Positions 43,945 to 55,261 of a stretch of DNA of 64,000 nt are shown here, in pieces. Within the stretch, counting starts at the first letter, position 1; each line of letters opens with the position of its first letter. Source of the stretch: Bordetella sp. LUAb4 (GTDB lineage: Bacteria > Pseudomonadota > Gammaproteobacteria > Burkholderiales > Burkholderiaceae_B); the NCBI RefSeq assembly GCF_021325795.1, contig NZ_JAHPZX010000001.1:682001-746000 (forward strand), given 5' to 3'. The position numbers and the translations under genes were made by a program. The notes beneath the pieces were generated by a model. That model made no database searches, was not told the DNA's origin, and saw only the letters and a program-made list of their open reading frames with translations.

Positions 43945-45750
43945 ATGGACACCCAAAGCACGATCTCAGGACCCTCTTCCCCCTCTCTCTCTCCCATCAG
44001 CTCGGACGACGAGCAGGAGGACATGGCGTCCAGCGCGTACCTGAGCCGCAGCGTAGCGGATTACCTTGGCCCACGGGACGACCTCAAGCGGACGTGTCTT
44101 ACGCAACGCGTCATCAGCGTCATGGCGACGCTATACGTCACCGGCAATATGCAACGCCTTGCCGAGGGCGGGGACATTTTCGATGAGGTGGAAAATTACC
44201 TGAACCGCCCGCCGCAACAGTACTACCTTGGCGTGGATGTTGCCCTGTCCCTGAGAAGTTTCCTGCTGGAGGAAGCGCGGTCGGGACAGGCGCCGCGGGA
44301 GAGCATGGAGCGGGCACTAGGCGCGCTACCCGAAGGGTTCGAACTTCCCCACGGGCCCGGCTTCTTCCTGGCGCAATTGGCCGAGCTGGAGAAACCAGCG
44401 AGCGATGCACAGCGCAACTTCGCCAAGGATGCAGGGCGCATGGCAGTACGGGTTGGCGTCGTTCTCGCACAAGCCCACGAACGCGAAGCGTACGAGACGG
44501 CCGCGCAGGAACTGCTGGATCTGGCCGCTGAATGGCAACGGCAACCCTGGTCCGACGACTTCGCGGAACCATGGCGGACGATCAGCAGAATCCTGCGTGA
44601 CACGCCCCTGGATCTGCCGCCCTCCGTCACGCTGAAATTGGAACAAAACCGCAACCGGATCGTCGGTCTGCAGACTTGTATGGGTAGTTTCAGACTGCCG
44701 CGCGACACCGCATCGTTCTTTCTTGACGCGGAAGTCGAACACGTCGATGCCCTGCTGGGCAGCGGCACGGCGGCAAGAGCAGCGACAGCAGCGACAGCCG
44801 CGTCCATCGATGCGCCGATCAAGACGGTCATCACGGACCTGACTGAATTACTCAACCAGCTCAATGCTGTCTTGGGACACTCTGTCGGTCTGAGCGTGGA
44901 CGTGGCGCCGCGGACCGCAACAGGATCGAGCCATCTCGAAATGGAGATCGAGCACTGGTATTCCCAAAATGTGGACGAGCAGTCCTCTCAATGGCGGAAA
45001 TATGCCGAACGGGAGGGTGCGCAGGAATTCGCCGCCTTCCTGGGCAGGCTTCATTACTGCAAAAACGCATACCCGGAATGGGAGCTGGACGCCGCCGTGC
45101 CCGACGCGCTGGCCACATTTGTCGTGAACGAAAGCGTGGTGGATGAGGTCTTGCGCACCGTCAAGGCGCAGGCGCACAACATCGCCAGCCGGACGATGGT
45201 GGTCTTCCTGGCGGTCAACCAGATCCTTGATACGCAGCGCGCGAAGCAAGGCCAATACGATCATTGTCTGTCCGAGTTGATCGCCATCGGCAAGGCGGCC
45301 TTCCATTGCGCTCAGCAGGAAAGACAGCAGCACGAGATGTATGTTTCATTGAATCAAGCCGGTCCGGCGGCTTCTTTCGCAAGCGCTCTCGTGGCTCTCC
45401 GTCATGAAATCGACACCGAAATCGCCGCGGGCGCGCTAGCACCGGATGCACCGGTCGATGCCAACGATGTCATGCGGCGACTGAAGAGATTGCAAGATCG
45501 AGAAACCGCCAGCCGTCCCGGCGACCTTCTCTTCTTCCTCTTGCTCGAATGGCCGCCGTTGCACGAGACCTTGAAGCGTCTCGATCCGCAGGCTTATGCC
45601 GAACTGGAGCTGCGCTTGCAGGCCAGCAGGCCTGAGCCCGTGATCAGGCTGCAATTACATAGCCGCTGGGTGCACAGCGTGTTGACCAAACGAAATGAAC
45701 ATGCCGCGTTGAACGAATTGTTCGGCAACGCTGGCCTGGCAAAGCGCTAA
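43945..45750 (+). CDS. Orphan family protein copy 2 (601 aa), possible secreted effector
   Basis: No known domain recognised. Helical, soluble, no signal peptide. Ten of the first 30 residues are Ser (MDTQSTISGPSSPSLSP...), an unstructured N-terminus like type III secretion signals. It aligns with copy 3 over about 150 residues: KDAGRMAVRVGVVLAQA against KEAARLAVHIGTLIAKA, LDLPPSVTLKLEQNRNRIVGLQ (222-243) against PDLPPLLMLKLELYRGELVNL, and APIKTVITDLTELLNQLNAVLG (290-311) against TPLISSIETLLDELNGVMG. Copy 1 shows the same elements plus the C-terminal half. Ala/Thr repeats at 276-286 form a linker. It is 16 bases upstream of copy 3 and forms an operon with it. Confidence 0.82.
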   Translation: MDTQSTISGPSSPSLSPISSDDEQEDMASSAYLSRSVADYLGPRDDLKRTCLTQRVISVMATLYVTGNMQRLAEGGDIFDEVENYLNRPPQQYYLGVDVALSLRSFLLEEARSGQAPRESMERALGALPEGFELPHGPGFFLAQLAELEKPASDAQRNFAKDAGRMAVRVGVVLAQAHEREAYETAAQELLDLAAEWQRQPWSDDFAEPWRTISRILRDTPLDLPPSVTLKLEQNRNRIVGLQTCMGSFRLPRDTASFFLDAEVEHVDALLGSGTAARAATAATAASIDAPIKTVITDLTELLNQLNAVLGHSVGLSVDVAPRTATGSSHLEMEIEHWYSQNVDEQSSQWRKYAEREGAQEFAAFLGRLHYCKNAYPEWELDAAVPDALATFVVNESVVDEVLRTVKAQAHNIASRTMVVFLAVNQILDTQRAKQGQYDHCLSELIAIGKAAFHCAQQERQQHEMYVSLNQAGPAASFASALVALRHEIDTEIAAGALAPDAPVDANDVMRRLKRLQDRETASRPGDLLFFLLLEWPPLHETLKRLDPQAYAELELRLQASRPEPVIRLQLHSRWVHSVLTKRNEHAALNELFGNAGLAKR

Positions 45751-45766
45751 CAGGAGAGAACCACCC

Positions 45767-46843
45767 ATGTATGTTCCAAACGCCGCCATCGCGACCCTGC
45801 CATTGCCGGTCGGGTCGACCGCAGCCGACACGCATGCCACGCAGATCGTTTACACGCTGGACGAAATGGCGGAGACACTGCGCACCTATCACGCTCACTG
45901 TGAGGAACCCAACCGTCATCAACTGCTGACTCGAAGCATCGCCGCGATTGCCTGGCTGGACATGGCAGGCGCGTCCCCGACGCCAAGCCCATTCTTCGAT
46001 CACGAAGAGGACCTGATCTTCCACTTCGATCGTTTCCCTAACCATGACGCCCAGGCAAGGGCCATCGCGATGGGACTGACAGCGCTGCTGACGCAGCAGC
46101 CGGATACCCGCGCGATCACGGTGCCGCTGCTGGAAAAGGTGCTGAATCAATTTGGCATTCCCCATGAGGCTGACTCGCCGCTGGAACCGGCACGTCTGCT
46201 CGATCAACTCGCCCGTGACCGGGACCAGATCAGTGGGAAGGAAGACGGCCTGGTGAAAGAGGCAGCGCGCCTGGCGGTCCACATCGGCACCCTCATCGCC
46301 AAGGCGGGCGGGGACGACATGCATGAGGCCGCAGCCCAGCGGGTTCTAGCCATCGCCGAAGAGATCGAACACCAGCCGCAGGACGTCGACATGCAAAAGG
46401 CGTGGCGCGAGCTCCAGGCGATCGGCTTGGAGAACTTGCCGGACTTGCCTCCTTTGCTGATGCTGAAGCTGGAGCTGTATCGGGGCGAACTGGTGAATCT
46501 GCGTCACGCCCTCAAGGATACTGAAACCCGGGAACGCAATGCGCTCTTGCCCAGGGCCGACGTAAGCGCTGTAGCAGTGAGCGTCGTCGATCTTCTGGGA
46601 CGCGAGCGCGCCGAGCAAGCGCTGCAGGCCAAGGACTTCACGCCGCTGATTTCAAGCATTGAAACCTTGCTGGACGAGCTCAATGGCGTGATGGGTTTCC
46701 CAAGCCAAATCCAGTGCTATAGCCCGTATCCGATACGCACCGTGCCGGTCTACGAAAAAATCACGCAGGCCTATGAAGCCACCAAGGCCGCGCGCGTGCG
46801 CCCCGGCCATGAACGCTTTGCCGCCCGGTCAGCTAGCGTCTAA
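45767..46843 (+). CDS. Orphan family protein copy 3 (358 aa, short form)
   Basis: Short paralogue of copies 1 and 2, ending about 48 residues after the second shared element and lacking the C-terminal half. Its N-terminal region has the same length as in copy 2: the D-L-P-P element is at 226 versus 223, and the closing Gly at 310 versus 311. The start is supported by AGGAG (45752-45756) 10 bases before the ATG and by the position just after the copy 2 stop. It could be a partner or chaperone-like form, an immunity or decoy form, or a truncated effector; sequence alone does not say. A hairpin terminator follows at once. Confidence 0.82.
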   Translation: MYVPNAAIATLPLPVGSTAADTHATQIVYTLDEMAETLRTYHAHCEEPNRHQLLTRSIAAIAWLDMAGASPTPSPFFDHEEDLIFHFDRFPNHDAQARAIAMGLTALLTQQPDTRAITVPLLEKVLNQFGIPHEADSPLEPARLLDQLARDRDQISGKEDGLVKEAARLAVHIGTLIAKAGGDDMHEAAAQRVLAIAEEIEHQPQDVDMQKAWRELQAIGLENLPDLPPLLMLKLELYRGELVNLRHALKDTETRERNALLPRADVSAVAVSVVDLLGRERAEQALQAKDFTPLISSIETLLDELNGVMGFPSQIQCYSPYPIRTVPVYEKITQAYEATKAARVRPGHERFAARSASV

Positions 46844-46848
46844 AAACA

Positions 46849-46880
46849 AAGCGGGCCGGAGATTTCTCTGCGGCCCGCTT
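46849..46880. terminator. Bidirectional terminator between orphan operon and icd
   Basis: Ten-base arms AAGCGGGCCG / CGGCCCGCTT with a 12-base loop. Read on the minus strand, the hairpin is followed by TGTTTTT, a good intrinsic terminator for icd. Read on the plus strand it ends the orphan operon, with a weaker T tail. Confidence 0.8.
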
Positions 46881-46912
46881 GCTTGATCAAGGGATCAAGG
46901 CACTACGATGCT

Positions 46913-49677
<2,765 letters not shown>

Positions 49678-50391
49678 ATGCCAGATCAACATCCCTCCCA
49701 GCAGGTCAAGCCCAAACGCTTCACCGACACCAAGCGTTTTTTCGTATTTATCTTGGCCTATTTGGCGAGCTTGCTGGTTGCCGACATCGCAATTCGGTTC
49801 GTATATCGCTCGCGGCTAATTGATTCAGCCCAATTCGGTTATCTAGTCGAAATGGTGATTCTCGCGCTTTTTGGATATCTAGCGGCCATCATCACGGCGC
49901 CGTGGGGCCCGCCGCTCACCTGGGGACGGCCAAGTAAACGAAGCGTCATCAGGGGCCTAGCCTTGGTCACCCTTTTTTGTCCTACTACCGTAGGACTGGA
50001 CTACCTTTTTAATATCCCCACCGAGCCCGCGCTGGCGACGAGTTTCTTTGCCGACTTCACGGCATCCCAGAACGTCTACATTCTTGTCGCCATGATTGTT
50101 GCTGGTCCAATCTCGCTCCAAATCAAGTGCTCGCAACTCCTGTTTAACGCGTTCCCTTGGGAAAAACGACCTAGCATTGCGACGCTTGCAGCTATAGCAG
50201 CGGCCACATTTTCTATATACATGACCGTGTGGCCTGTCTATGTAAACACGACCACTTACATTTCGGAAGTTGCGTTCTGTTTGATCTGCATCGGTGCTCG
50301 ATACTTTAGCAAAGGAATGCTGCTTCCAATAATACTCAATGCTTATGGCGCCGCTCTCATGCTGATTCTGCTTGAGCTGTTCATCTGGTGA
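49678..50391 (+). CDS. Multi-pass membrane protein, resembles a degenerate CPBP family protein
   Basis: A 237-residue protein with about seven hydrophobic segments (first KRFFVFILAYLASLLVADIAI). The last part, ARYFSKGMLLPIILNAYGAALMLILLEL, looks like the third CPBP (CAAX protease and bacteriocin-processing) motif but with Asn for the usual His. The region where EExxxR is expected reads VAGPISLQIKCSQLLFNAFPW. A protease role is therefore unlikely; a pseudo-enzyme or unrelated membrane protein is possible. Composition is clearly more AT-rich than most of the window, suggesting transfer. ATG 49678 is a choice among several weak starts. Confidence 0.65.
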   Translation: MPDQHPSQQVKPKRFTDTKRFFVFILAYLASLLVADIAIRFVYRSRLIDSAQFGYLVEMVILALFGYLAAIITAPWGPPLTWGRPSKRSVIRGLALVTLFCPTTVGLDYLFNIPTEPALATSFFADFTASQNVYILVAMIVAGPISLQIKCSQLLFNAFPWEKRPSIATLAAIAAATFSIYMTVWPVYVNTTTYISEVAFCLICIGARYFSKGMLLPIILNAYGAALMLILLELFIW

Positions 50392-50482
50392 GTAGAGTAT
50401 TGCAATCGCGATCGCGCCACCGCGCCTGCGGATTAAGCGAGGCAAGCGCTGGCGGATGTCGAGACCGGTCGCTGGTCAGGCG

Positions 50483-51238
50483 TCAGGCTGGATTCATCAA
50501 GGCGAAGAGGCTGTCGTAGCTGCCGTCGCGCTCAGCCCAACGGCGTGGCAGGTCTCGCTCCAGCAGGATTTCGCCGCGGGGGGTAGTGCCTGCGTCCAGC
50601 AGTCGGAAGACTTCCGTGACGTAGTCGTCCAGTGGCATCGCGCGTGGATCGCCGAGCTGATGCGCGCCGGTCAGCATGGTCTGCACATAGGGCGGTGAAA
50701 GCTCCAGCACTTCCACCGGTATAGGCCGCAGTTGGTGGCGCAGGGACTGTAGCCACGAATGCAGGAAGGCTTTACTGGCGCAGTACGTGGGGAAGTCCGC
50801 GCGCGGCACGAAGGCCAGGGCCGAGCTCGTCGCCAGAAAGGCCGCGTCTGGTTTGCCCTTGATCAACGGCAGGAGCGCCGCTGCCGTGCGTAGGACGCCA
50901 ACGATATTAGTCTGCACGATGGCTTCGGCATCAGCCGCGGTCCAGCTGTCGGCACGCATGTCTTCCGTACGTGAGATGCCTGCATTGGCGATGAGCACGT
51001 TGATGTCGGGGAAGTCTTGGCGCAGGCGGGCTGCGAGCTGCGGCATGGCATTGTCGTCGGCCAGGTCGACCTGCAGTGCGGTCAGGCCAGGACGGGCGGC
51101 GCTGACCTGGTCTAGCAAGTCCTGACGACGTCCCGTCACGATGACGCGGTTACCGCGATCATGGAACGCTTCGGCCAGCGCGCGGCCGATACCGCTGGTA
51201 CCGCCAGTGATGAGAATGGTGTTTCCGGTGAGTTTCAT
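50483..51238 (-). CDS. Short-chain dehydrogenase/reductase, DltE-like
   Basis: A 251-residue SDR. The cofactor motif is TGGTSGIGRALAEAF (residues 10-24), the NAG motif is LIANAGIS and the active site is Tyr in YCASKAFLHSW, with the catalytic Ser in TSSALAF. It resembles DltE/YbbO-type oxidoreductases of unknown substrate. ATG 51238 gives the usual start just before the first strand; the longer frame lacks support. It is convergent with the membrane protein gene. Confidence 0.9.
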   Translation of the reverse strand: MKLTGNTILITGGTSGIGRALAEAFHDRGNRVIVTGRRQDLLDQVSAARPGLTALQVDLADDNAMPQLAARLRQDFPDINVLIANAGISRTEDMRADSWTAADAEAIVQTNIVGVLRTAAALLPLIKGKPDAAFLATSSALAFVPRADFPTYCASKAFLHSWLQSLRHQLRPIPVEVLELSPPYVQTMLTGAHQLGDPRAMPLDDYVTEVFRLLDAGTTPRGEILLERDLPRRWAERDGSYDSLFALMNPA

Positions 51239-51512
51239 AGGGTTGGCTCGTTTGGCTTGAGTGGCCACGACGCCGTGCGCGCCTCCGACCGGCAAGGTTG
51301 CTCCTGTCCACTTCCGTCTGATGGCAGCGGAAACGGAATGGGATCTTGGGCAGAGGATGTCCCGGTCAGGGACAAGCCTGACACGGCAGGATAAGCAGTC
51401 ATCGAACGGCGTCGTGGATCATCGGGACCTACCCTGCTGGGTTCCTCCCGAATTGGACGCGTTGGATGACGGTAACGCCTACGGCAGCTTGTAGATAACT
51501 GCGGGAAGAAGT

Positions 51513-51695
51513 CTAGCCGGGATTGCGGAAAACGGTCAATGGGGCCGCCGTATTTCTCAGAATCAAACCGGCATCTTCCAGATTCTTGGCGACGAAGCGC
51601 ATCGTCGTTGATTTTCCCGAACTCATGATGCCTTCGACGATGATCAGCCGATGGGCGGGGAGTTCCAGACCGGGACTGGGAAGCAGAGTCGCCAT
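51513..51695 (-). pseudogene. Truncated P-loop protein (N-terminal fragment)
   Basis: A 60-residue frame whose first 45 residues (HRLIIVEGIMSSGKSTTMRFVAKNLEDAG) are a perfect Walker A nucleotide-binding start like that of thymidylate-kinase-type proteins. It then runs into unrelated residues and a TAG stop. Full-length P-loop kinases of this type need about 200 residues, and no continuation is visible in the 270 bases downstream. It lies 14 bases after the peptidase E gene on the same strand. Best read as the decayed stump of a kinase or ATPase gene. Confidence 0.6.
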
Positions 51696-51709
51696 TTTTG
51701 CCGAGAGCC

Positions 51710-52426
51710 TTATCCGCCGATTCTTTCCGCCTGCAGCGCAGTCTCTATCACTGCATCACCTTCACGGAGCGTTTCGTAGGCCGTTGCTTCGGCTCGCCAG
51801 GAGAATACGCTGTCCAGGGAAGTATCGGTGTAAAGCACCGCCGCAAAATCATCGATGGCGATGGAAGGCGGTATCGAGGATGCTTGATGGGCGGCGTGCA
51901 ATGCGGTACGTCTCTCCGGGTCGCCGCTGTAATGCACGGCACAGGCACCTGGCAGGAATCCGAGGCAGTCCAACGGACGATATGGGGTTCCCCACGAGTC
52001 AGTGAGTCCAGCCTGGAACCAGCACATCGCGCCAGCACTCATACCTGCCAGCAGCACATTGCTATCCCAAGCCTCTTTCAAGACGGAATCGAGTCCCCAC
52101 TCGCGCCAAACGGCCAGCGCCGACTTGGTATTCCCGCCTCCGACGAAAATCGCGTCCTGCGCGAGGAGGCGCGCGCGCATGTCGGAAAGCGTTATCGACC
52201 TGTCATCCGTCGATCGGAAGAATGCAAGGTGAGACGTTTCGCAGCCCAGATCGCCATAAGCCAGGTGAAACTTCTCGATATGCGTTGAAAGGTCTCCGCT
52301 GGCGGTACCCACAAAGCAGATTCGTGGCCGTGTCTTTCCAGTAAGACGAACTACATATTCATCAATCGGAGATGGCGCGTCCTCCATCAAGAAGCCACCG
52401 CCGCCTATAGCCAGGATACGTCGCAT
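51710..52426 (-). CDS. Peptidase E family (S51) serine peptidase
   Basis: A 238-residue enzyme. It begins MRRILAIGGGGFLMED, the family N-terminus. The nucleophile is in LLAGMSAGAMCWF, and the strand FVGGGNTKSALAVWREWGLD precedes it. S51 peptidases release N-terminal Asp from dipeptides, but homologues with other specificities exist. It is followed closely by the P-loop stump. Confidence 0.9.
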   Translation of the reverse strand: MRRILAIGGGGFLMEDAPSPIDEYVVRLTGKTRPRICFVGTASGDLSTHIEKFHLAYGDLGCETSHLAFFRSTDDRSITLSDMRARLLAQDAIFVGGGNTKSALAVWREWGLDSVLKEAWDSNVLLAGMSAGAMCWFQAGLTDSWGTPYRPLDCLGFLPGACAVHYSGDPERRTALHAAHQASSIPPSIAIDDFAAVLYTDTSLDSVFSWRAEATAYETLREGDAVIETALQAERIGG

Positions 52427-52603
52427 ATCTGCTCCAACTGTCGACCGCCGGCTTCCTCGCGAACCGTTGCGTGGTCGGGAGCCGCAATCTTAGGTGAAAT
52501 CGATGCCGTATGAAATCGAGGCCCTTGTCGAACGCGCTGACGGCAATGATGGCCGTTGCCCGTAGGCGCCGCCGCGGCAGCGAAGCCACGGCGACGGTCG
52601 AAT

Positions 52604-53296
52604 CTACGCCTTGCCAGCCGCCACGTTGACACTGATGGCGATAATGAAGACATTGAAAAAGAAGGCGATGACGCTGTGGATCAAGGCCAGACGACGGACA
52701 CGGCGATTCGTTATCTCCACGTCCGAGACCTGGAAAGTCATGCCAAGGACCAGGGCAAAATACGCAAAGTCCCAGTAATCGGGCTCTTCGTCGCCTGGGA
52801 AATTCAGGCCTTTTTGCATGTTGGAGCGATGGCCGTAATAGGTGTGCGCGTAATGCAACGCAAAGATCATGTTCATGTAAAGCCAGGACACGACGATGGT
52901 TACGGCTGCCGCGAGCATGTCCAGCGCCCCGCTCGCGCCGTCCTGGCCGCGCAACTCCACCCACAGCGCAATCATCACCATGCAGGACAAGGCAACGCTG
53001 CTCCACAGCACGCCAAAACGTCCCACATCCTGCTGTTTGGCTTGCACCCGCATGGATGCCGGACTGCCCTGTCCGAACGCGTGGGCGGTCATCAACAAGA
53101 ATACCAAGGCGCCGACATCGAAGCCCAACAACACCGCCAGGCTAAGCGGCGCCGCCAGCGCATAAGCCCCGCCCCCTGCCGCCAACGCGAGTACTGCGCA
53201 TAGCATCAACCTTCGATGTGCGTGAAAAAACGGCAAACGAGCAACCGACGCTACAGGGTCTTGCTCCTGCGGCTTGTCCTGGACTGGCTTCGACAT
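52604..53296 (-). CDS. DUF1345 family membrane protein
   Basis: A 230-residue inner-membrane protein with five or six hydrophobic segments. It has the DUF1345 hallmark [30 protein letters not shown] near the C-terminus and [15 protein letters not shown] in the middle. The function is unknown. ATG 53296 follows GGAG by 7 bases; a TTG four codons earlier is less likely. Confidence 0.9.
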   Translation of the reverse strand: MSKPVQDKPQEQDPVASVARLPFFHAHRRLMLCAVLALAAGGGAYALAAPLSLAVLLGFDVGALVFLLMTAHAFGQGSPASMRVQAKQQDVGRFGVLWSSVALSCMVMIALWVELRGQDGASGALDMLAAAVTIVVSWLYMNMIFALHYAHTYYGHRSNMQKGLNFPGDEEPDYWDFAYFALVLGMTFQVSDVEITNRRVRRLALIHSVIAFFFNVFIIAISVNVAAGKA

Positions 53297-53376
53297 CAAG
53301 CACTCCAAATATTCAATGGCTAACGCTAACCCGAAATCGACCGCCAGGGGCGAATCGTCACTATCTACGTGACGTC

Positions 53377-54420
53377 CTATTGTGCCGTGCGCGTGCGACG
53401 CAGCTCGACCACCCGCGCCGCGCCGACGGCGCGAGCGCGCAACTGGCCGCAGCCCGCATCCACGTCCTGCCCGGCGCTATTGCGCACCTTGGCCAGCACA
53501 CCGCGGCGGTGGAGATAACGGACGATCTCGCGGATACGTTCGAGAGCGGGGCGCTGGTAGTCATCTCCTTCAAGACTATTGAAAGGAATGACGTTGAGCA
53601 CGCCGTATTTGCCCTTTAGCAGACTTATGACTGCGTCCAGTTCATCGTCGCCGTCGTTGATGCCTTTGAGCAGCGTCCATTGGTACTGAATCGGATAGCC
53701 GATGCCGCGCGCATATTCTTCCCCGAGTTCGACCAATTCTTCCGGCGCGATTTTTGGCGCGCGCGGCAATAATCGTTCGCGCAGTTCGGCCTTGGTCGTG
53801 TGCAGCGAGAGTGCCAGTGCCGGTTTGACGCGTTGTTGCGGCAAGGCTTCAAATACACGCCGGTCGCCGACGGTGGAGAACACCAGATTCTTGTGGCCGA
53901 TATTGCCTTCGGTGCCGAGCAGGTCGATGGCTTCGAGCACATTGTCGAGGTTGTGCGCCGGCTCGCCCATGCCCATGAAGACGACCTTCTTCACGGCGCG
54001 CTGGCGGCGCGCCAGCACCACTTGAGCAAGGATTTCCATGCTCGATACCTGGCGGATCAATCCGCTCTTGCCGGTCATGCAGAAACGGCAGCCCACCGCG
54101 CAACCGATCTGGGTAGAGACACAGAGTCCGTCACGTGGCAGCAGGACGCTTTCCACCATCTGGCCGTCGGCGAGTTCGACCAGCAGGCGCGAGCCGTCAT
54201 TGCCGGTATGTTCCGAGCAGATGCGGGCGAGGCCATCCAGTTCCGCCGTCAAGGCAGGCACGGCGTCACGCAATGCCAGCGGCAAAAAATCCTGAGCATG
54301 CCGCCGCCGCGTACCCGTATCCAGCGCCTGCCCATTCAACCAGACGCGCACCACCCTGCCCCGGTGGACGGGCAAAGCGCCGAGAGCGGCCAGGCGTTGA
54401 TGTAAATCGGAGATGCGCAT
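53377..54420 (-). CDS. Radical SAM RNA methyltransferase, RlmN-like
   Basis: A 347-residue protein of the RlmN/Cfr family. It has the radical SAM Cys triad [11 protein letters not shown] (from about residue 108), the glycine-rich [19 protein letters not shown] motif, and the methyl-carrying Cys in [11 protein letters not shown] near the C-terminus. It would methylate C2 of an adenosine in 23S rRNA and perhaps tRNA. It is about 30-40 residues shorter than typical housekeeping RlmN and sits in an accessory setting, so it may be a second paralogue with a different target. Located 70 bases from the toxin gene, same strand. Confidence 0.88.
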   Translation of the reverse strand: MRISDLHQRLAALGALPVHRGRVVRVWLNGQALDTGTRRRHAQDFLPLALRDAVPALTAELDGLARICSEHTGNDGSRLLVELADGQMVESVLLPRDGLCVSTQIGCAVGCRFCMTGKSGLIRQVSSMEILAQVVLARRQRAVKKVVFMGMGEPAHNLDNVLEAIDLLGTEGNIGHKNLVFSTVGDRRVFEALPQQRVKPALALSLHTTKAELRERLLPRAPKIAPEELVELGEEYARGIGYPIQYQWTLLKGINDGDDELDAVISLLKGKYGVLNVIPFNSLEGDDYQRPALERIREIVRYLHRRGVLAKVRNSAGQDVDAGCGQLRARAVGAARVVELRRTRTAQ

Positions 54421-54493
54421 GGGAAGCGGATTCTACTCCGCCGCCGGCATGGGCTGCGGGATAGCGAATGCGGCGAAGCAGGGGCCGGAGACG

Positions 54494-54913
54494 CTACCCC
54501 TGGAAGGGGTTGAAAAGTCGGGCGCCGGTTCCGGCGAAGTCATCGACGTTTCTTGTCACGACAGTCAGGTCGTGAATCACCGCGGTTGCAGCGATCAACT
54601 TGTCCAGCACATGCTCGTGTTGTGGTACGCGAAGACGCCCCCACAGTTGCCCGATGTCTACGTCCACGGGCAGAATGTTTCGCCCATAATCACTGAGAAC
54701 ACCATGGAGCCAGTTTTCAAGACGTGTCGCCTGTGGCCTGTCACCCCTGTGCCGAATTATCTCAACACCCCGCCTCAATTCCCCAACGGTAACAACGGAG
54801 ATGTATAGATCGACATCATCCTTTACTGCTTTACGAAAGAAAGCCACGACGCCTTGGTCCGCTCGATCCCGCTTCCGCACTTCACTGATGACGTTGGTGT
54901 CAATCAAATACAT
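54494..54913 (-). CDS. fitB: PIN-domain toxin, VapC/FitB type
   Basis: A 139-residue PIN ribonuclease. It begins MYLIDTNVISEVRK, with the first catalytic Asp (D5). The other acidic residues appear in SVVTVGELRRG (Glu) and HVLDKLIAATAVIHDLTVVTRNVDDF (Asp residues). FitB-type toxins cut RNA and are neutralised by the partner antitoxin. Its start overlaps the antitoxin 3' end by 14 bases, the standard order. Symbol assigned by family. Confidence 0.9.
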   Translation of the reverse strand: MYLIDTNVISEVRKRDRADQGVVAFFRKAVKDDVDLYISVVTVGELRRGVEIIRHRGDRPQATRLENWLHGVLSDYGRNILPVDVDIGQLWGRLRVPQHEHVLDKLIAATAVIHDLTVVTRNVDDFAGTGARLFNPFQG

Positions 54914-55133
54914 TCGCCGCCTCGCCGTCTTCCACGCGCGCGAAATCGGAATCCTCCCCGACGTTAGGAATGCTCATCAGAACCTCCGCAAAGGTCTTCC
55001 GTTGAGGTTGTCGAAGGGCCTTTGCCAAAATCTCGCGATGCTCCGCCTCGGCGCTACGGCCATGCGACGCGGCCCGCTCTCGCAGGCTTTGAACAAGCAC
55101 ATCGTCTACGTTTCGAACTAAAAGATTTGCCAT
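54900..55133 (-). CDS. fitA: Ribbon-helix-helix antitoxin, FitA type
   Basis: A 77-residue antitoxin. The start MANLLVRNVDDVLVQSLRERAASHGRSAEAEHREIL is an Arc/RHH DNA-binding domain, and the acidic C-terminal tail (VGEDSDFARVEDGEAANVFD) binds the toxin. ATG 55133 has GGAGG 5 bases upstream, which decides against the GTG two codons earlier. It probably represses its own operon at the palindrome 55150-55172. Confidence 0.9.
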   Translation of the reverse strand: MANLLVRNVDDVLVQSLRERAASHGRSAEAEHREILAKALRQPQRKTFAEVLMSIPNVGEDSDFARVEDGEAANVFD

Positions 55134-55149
55134 GATCACCTCCGAAGCG

Positions 55150-55172
55150 GAATGCTATCAATGATAGCATTC
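55150..55172. promoter_or_regulatory. FitAB operator palindrome
   Basis: A perfect inverted repeat with 11-base arms (GAATGCTATCA / TGATAGCATTC) around one base, 17 bases upstream of the antitoxin start. A related imperfect copy (TTGCTAGCATTGATATCA) follows at about 55183-55200. The arrangement is typical for cooperative RHH antitoxin binding. Confidence 0.8.
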
Positions 55173-55261
55173 AATTCCCGGATTGCTAGCATTGATATCA
55201 CATCCGGGGCCAGTCACCTGCCAAGCAAAAGGCTGCAAAACGGAGTATCAGCGGGACGACG

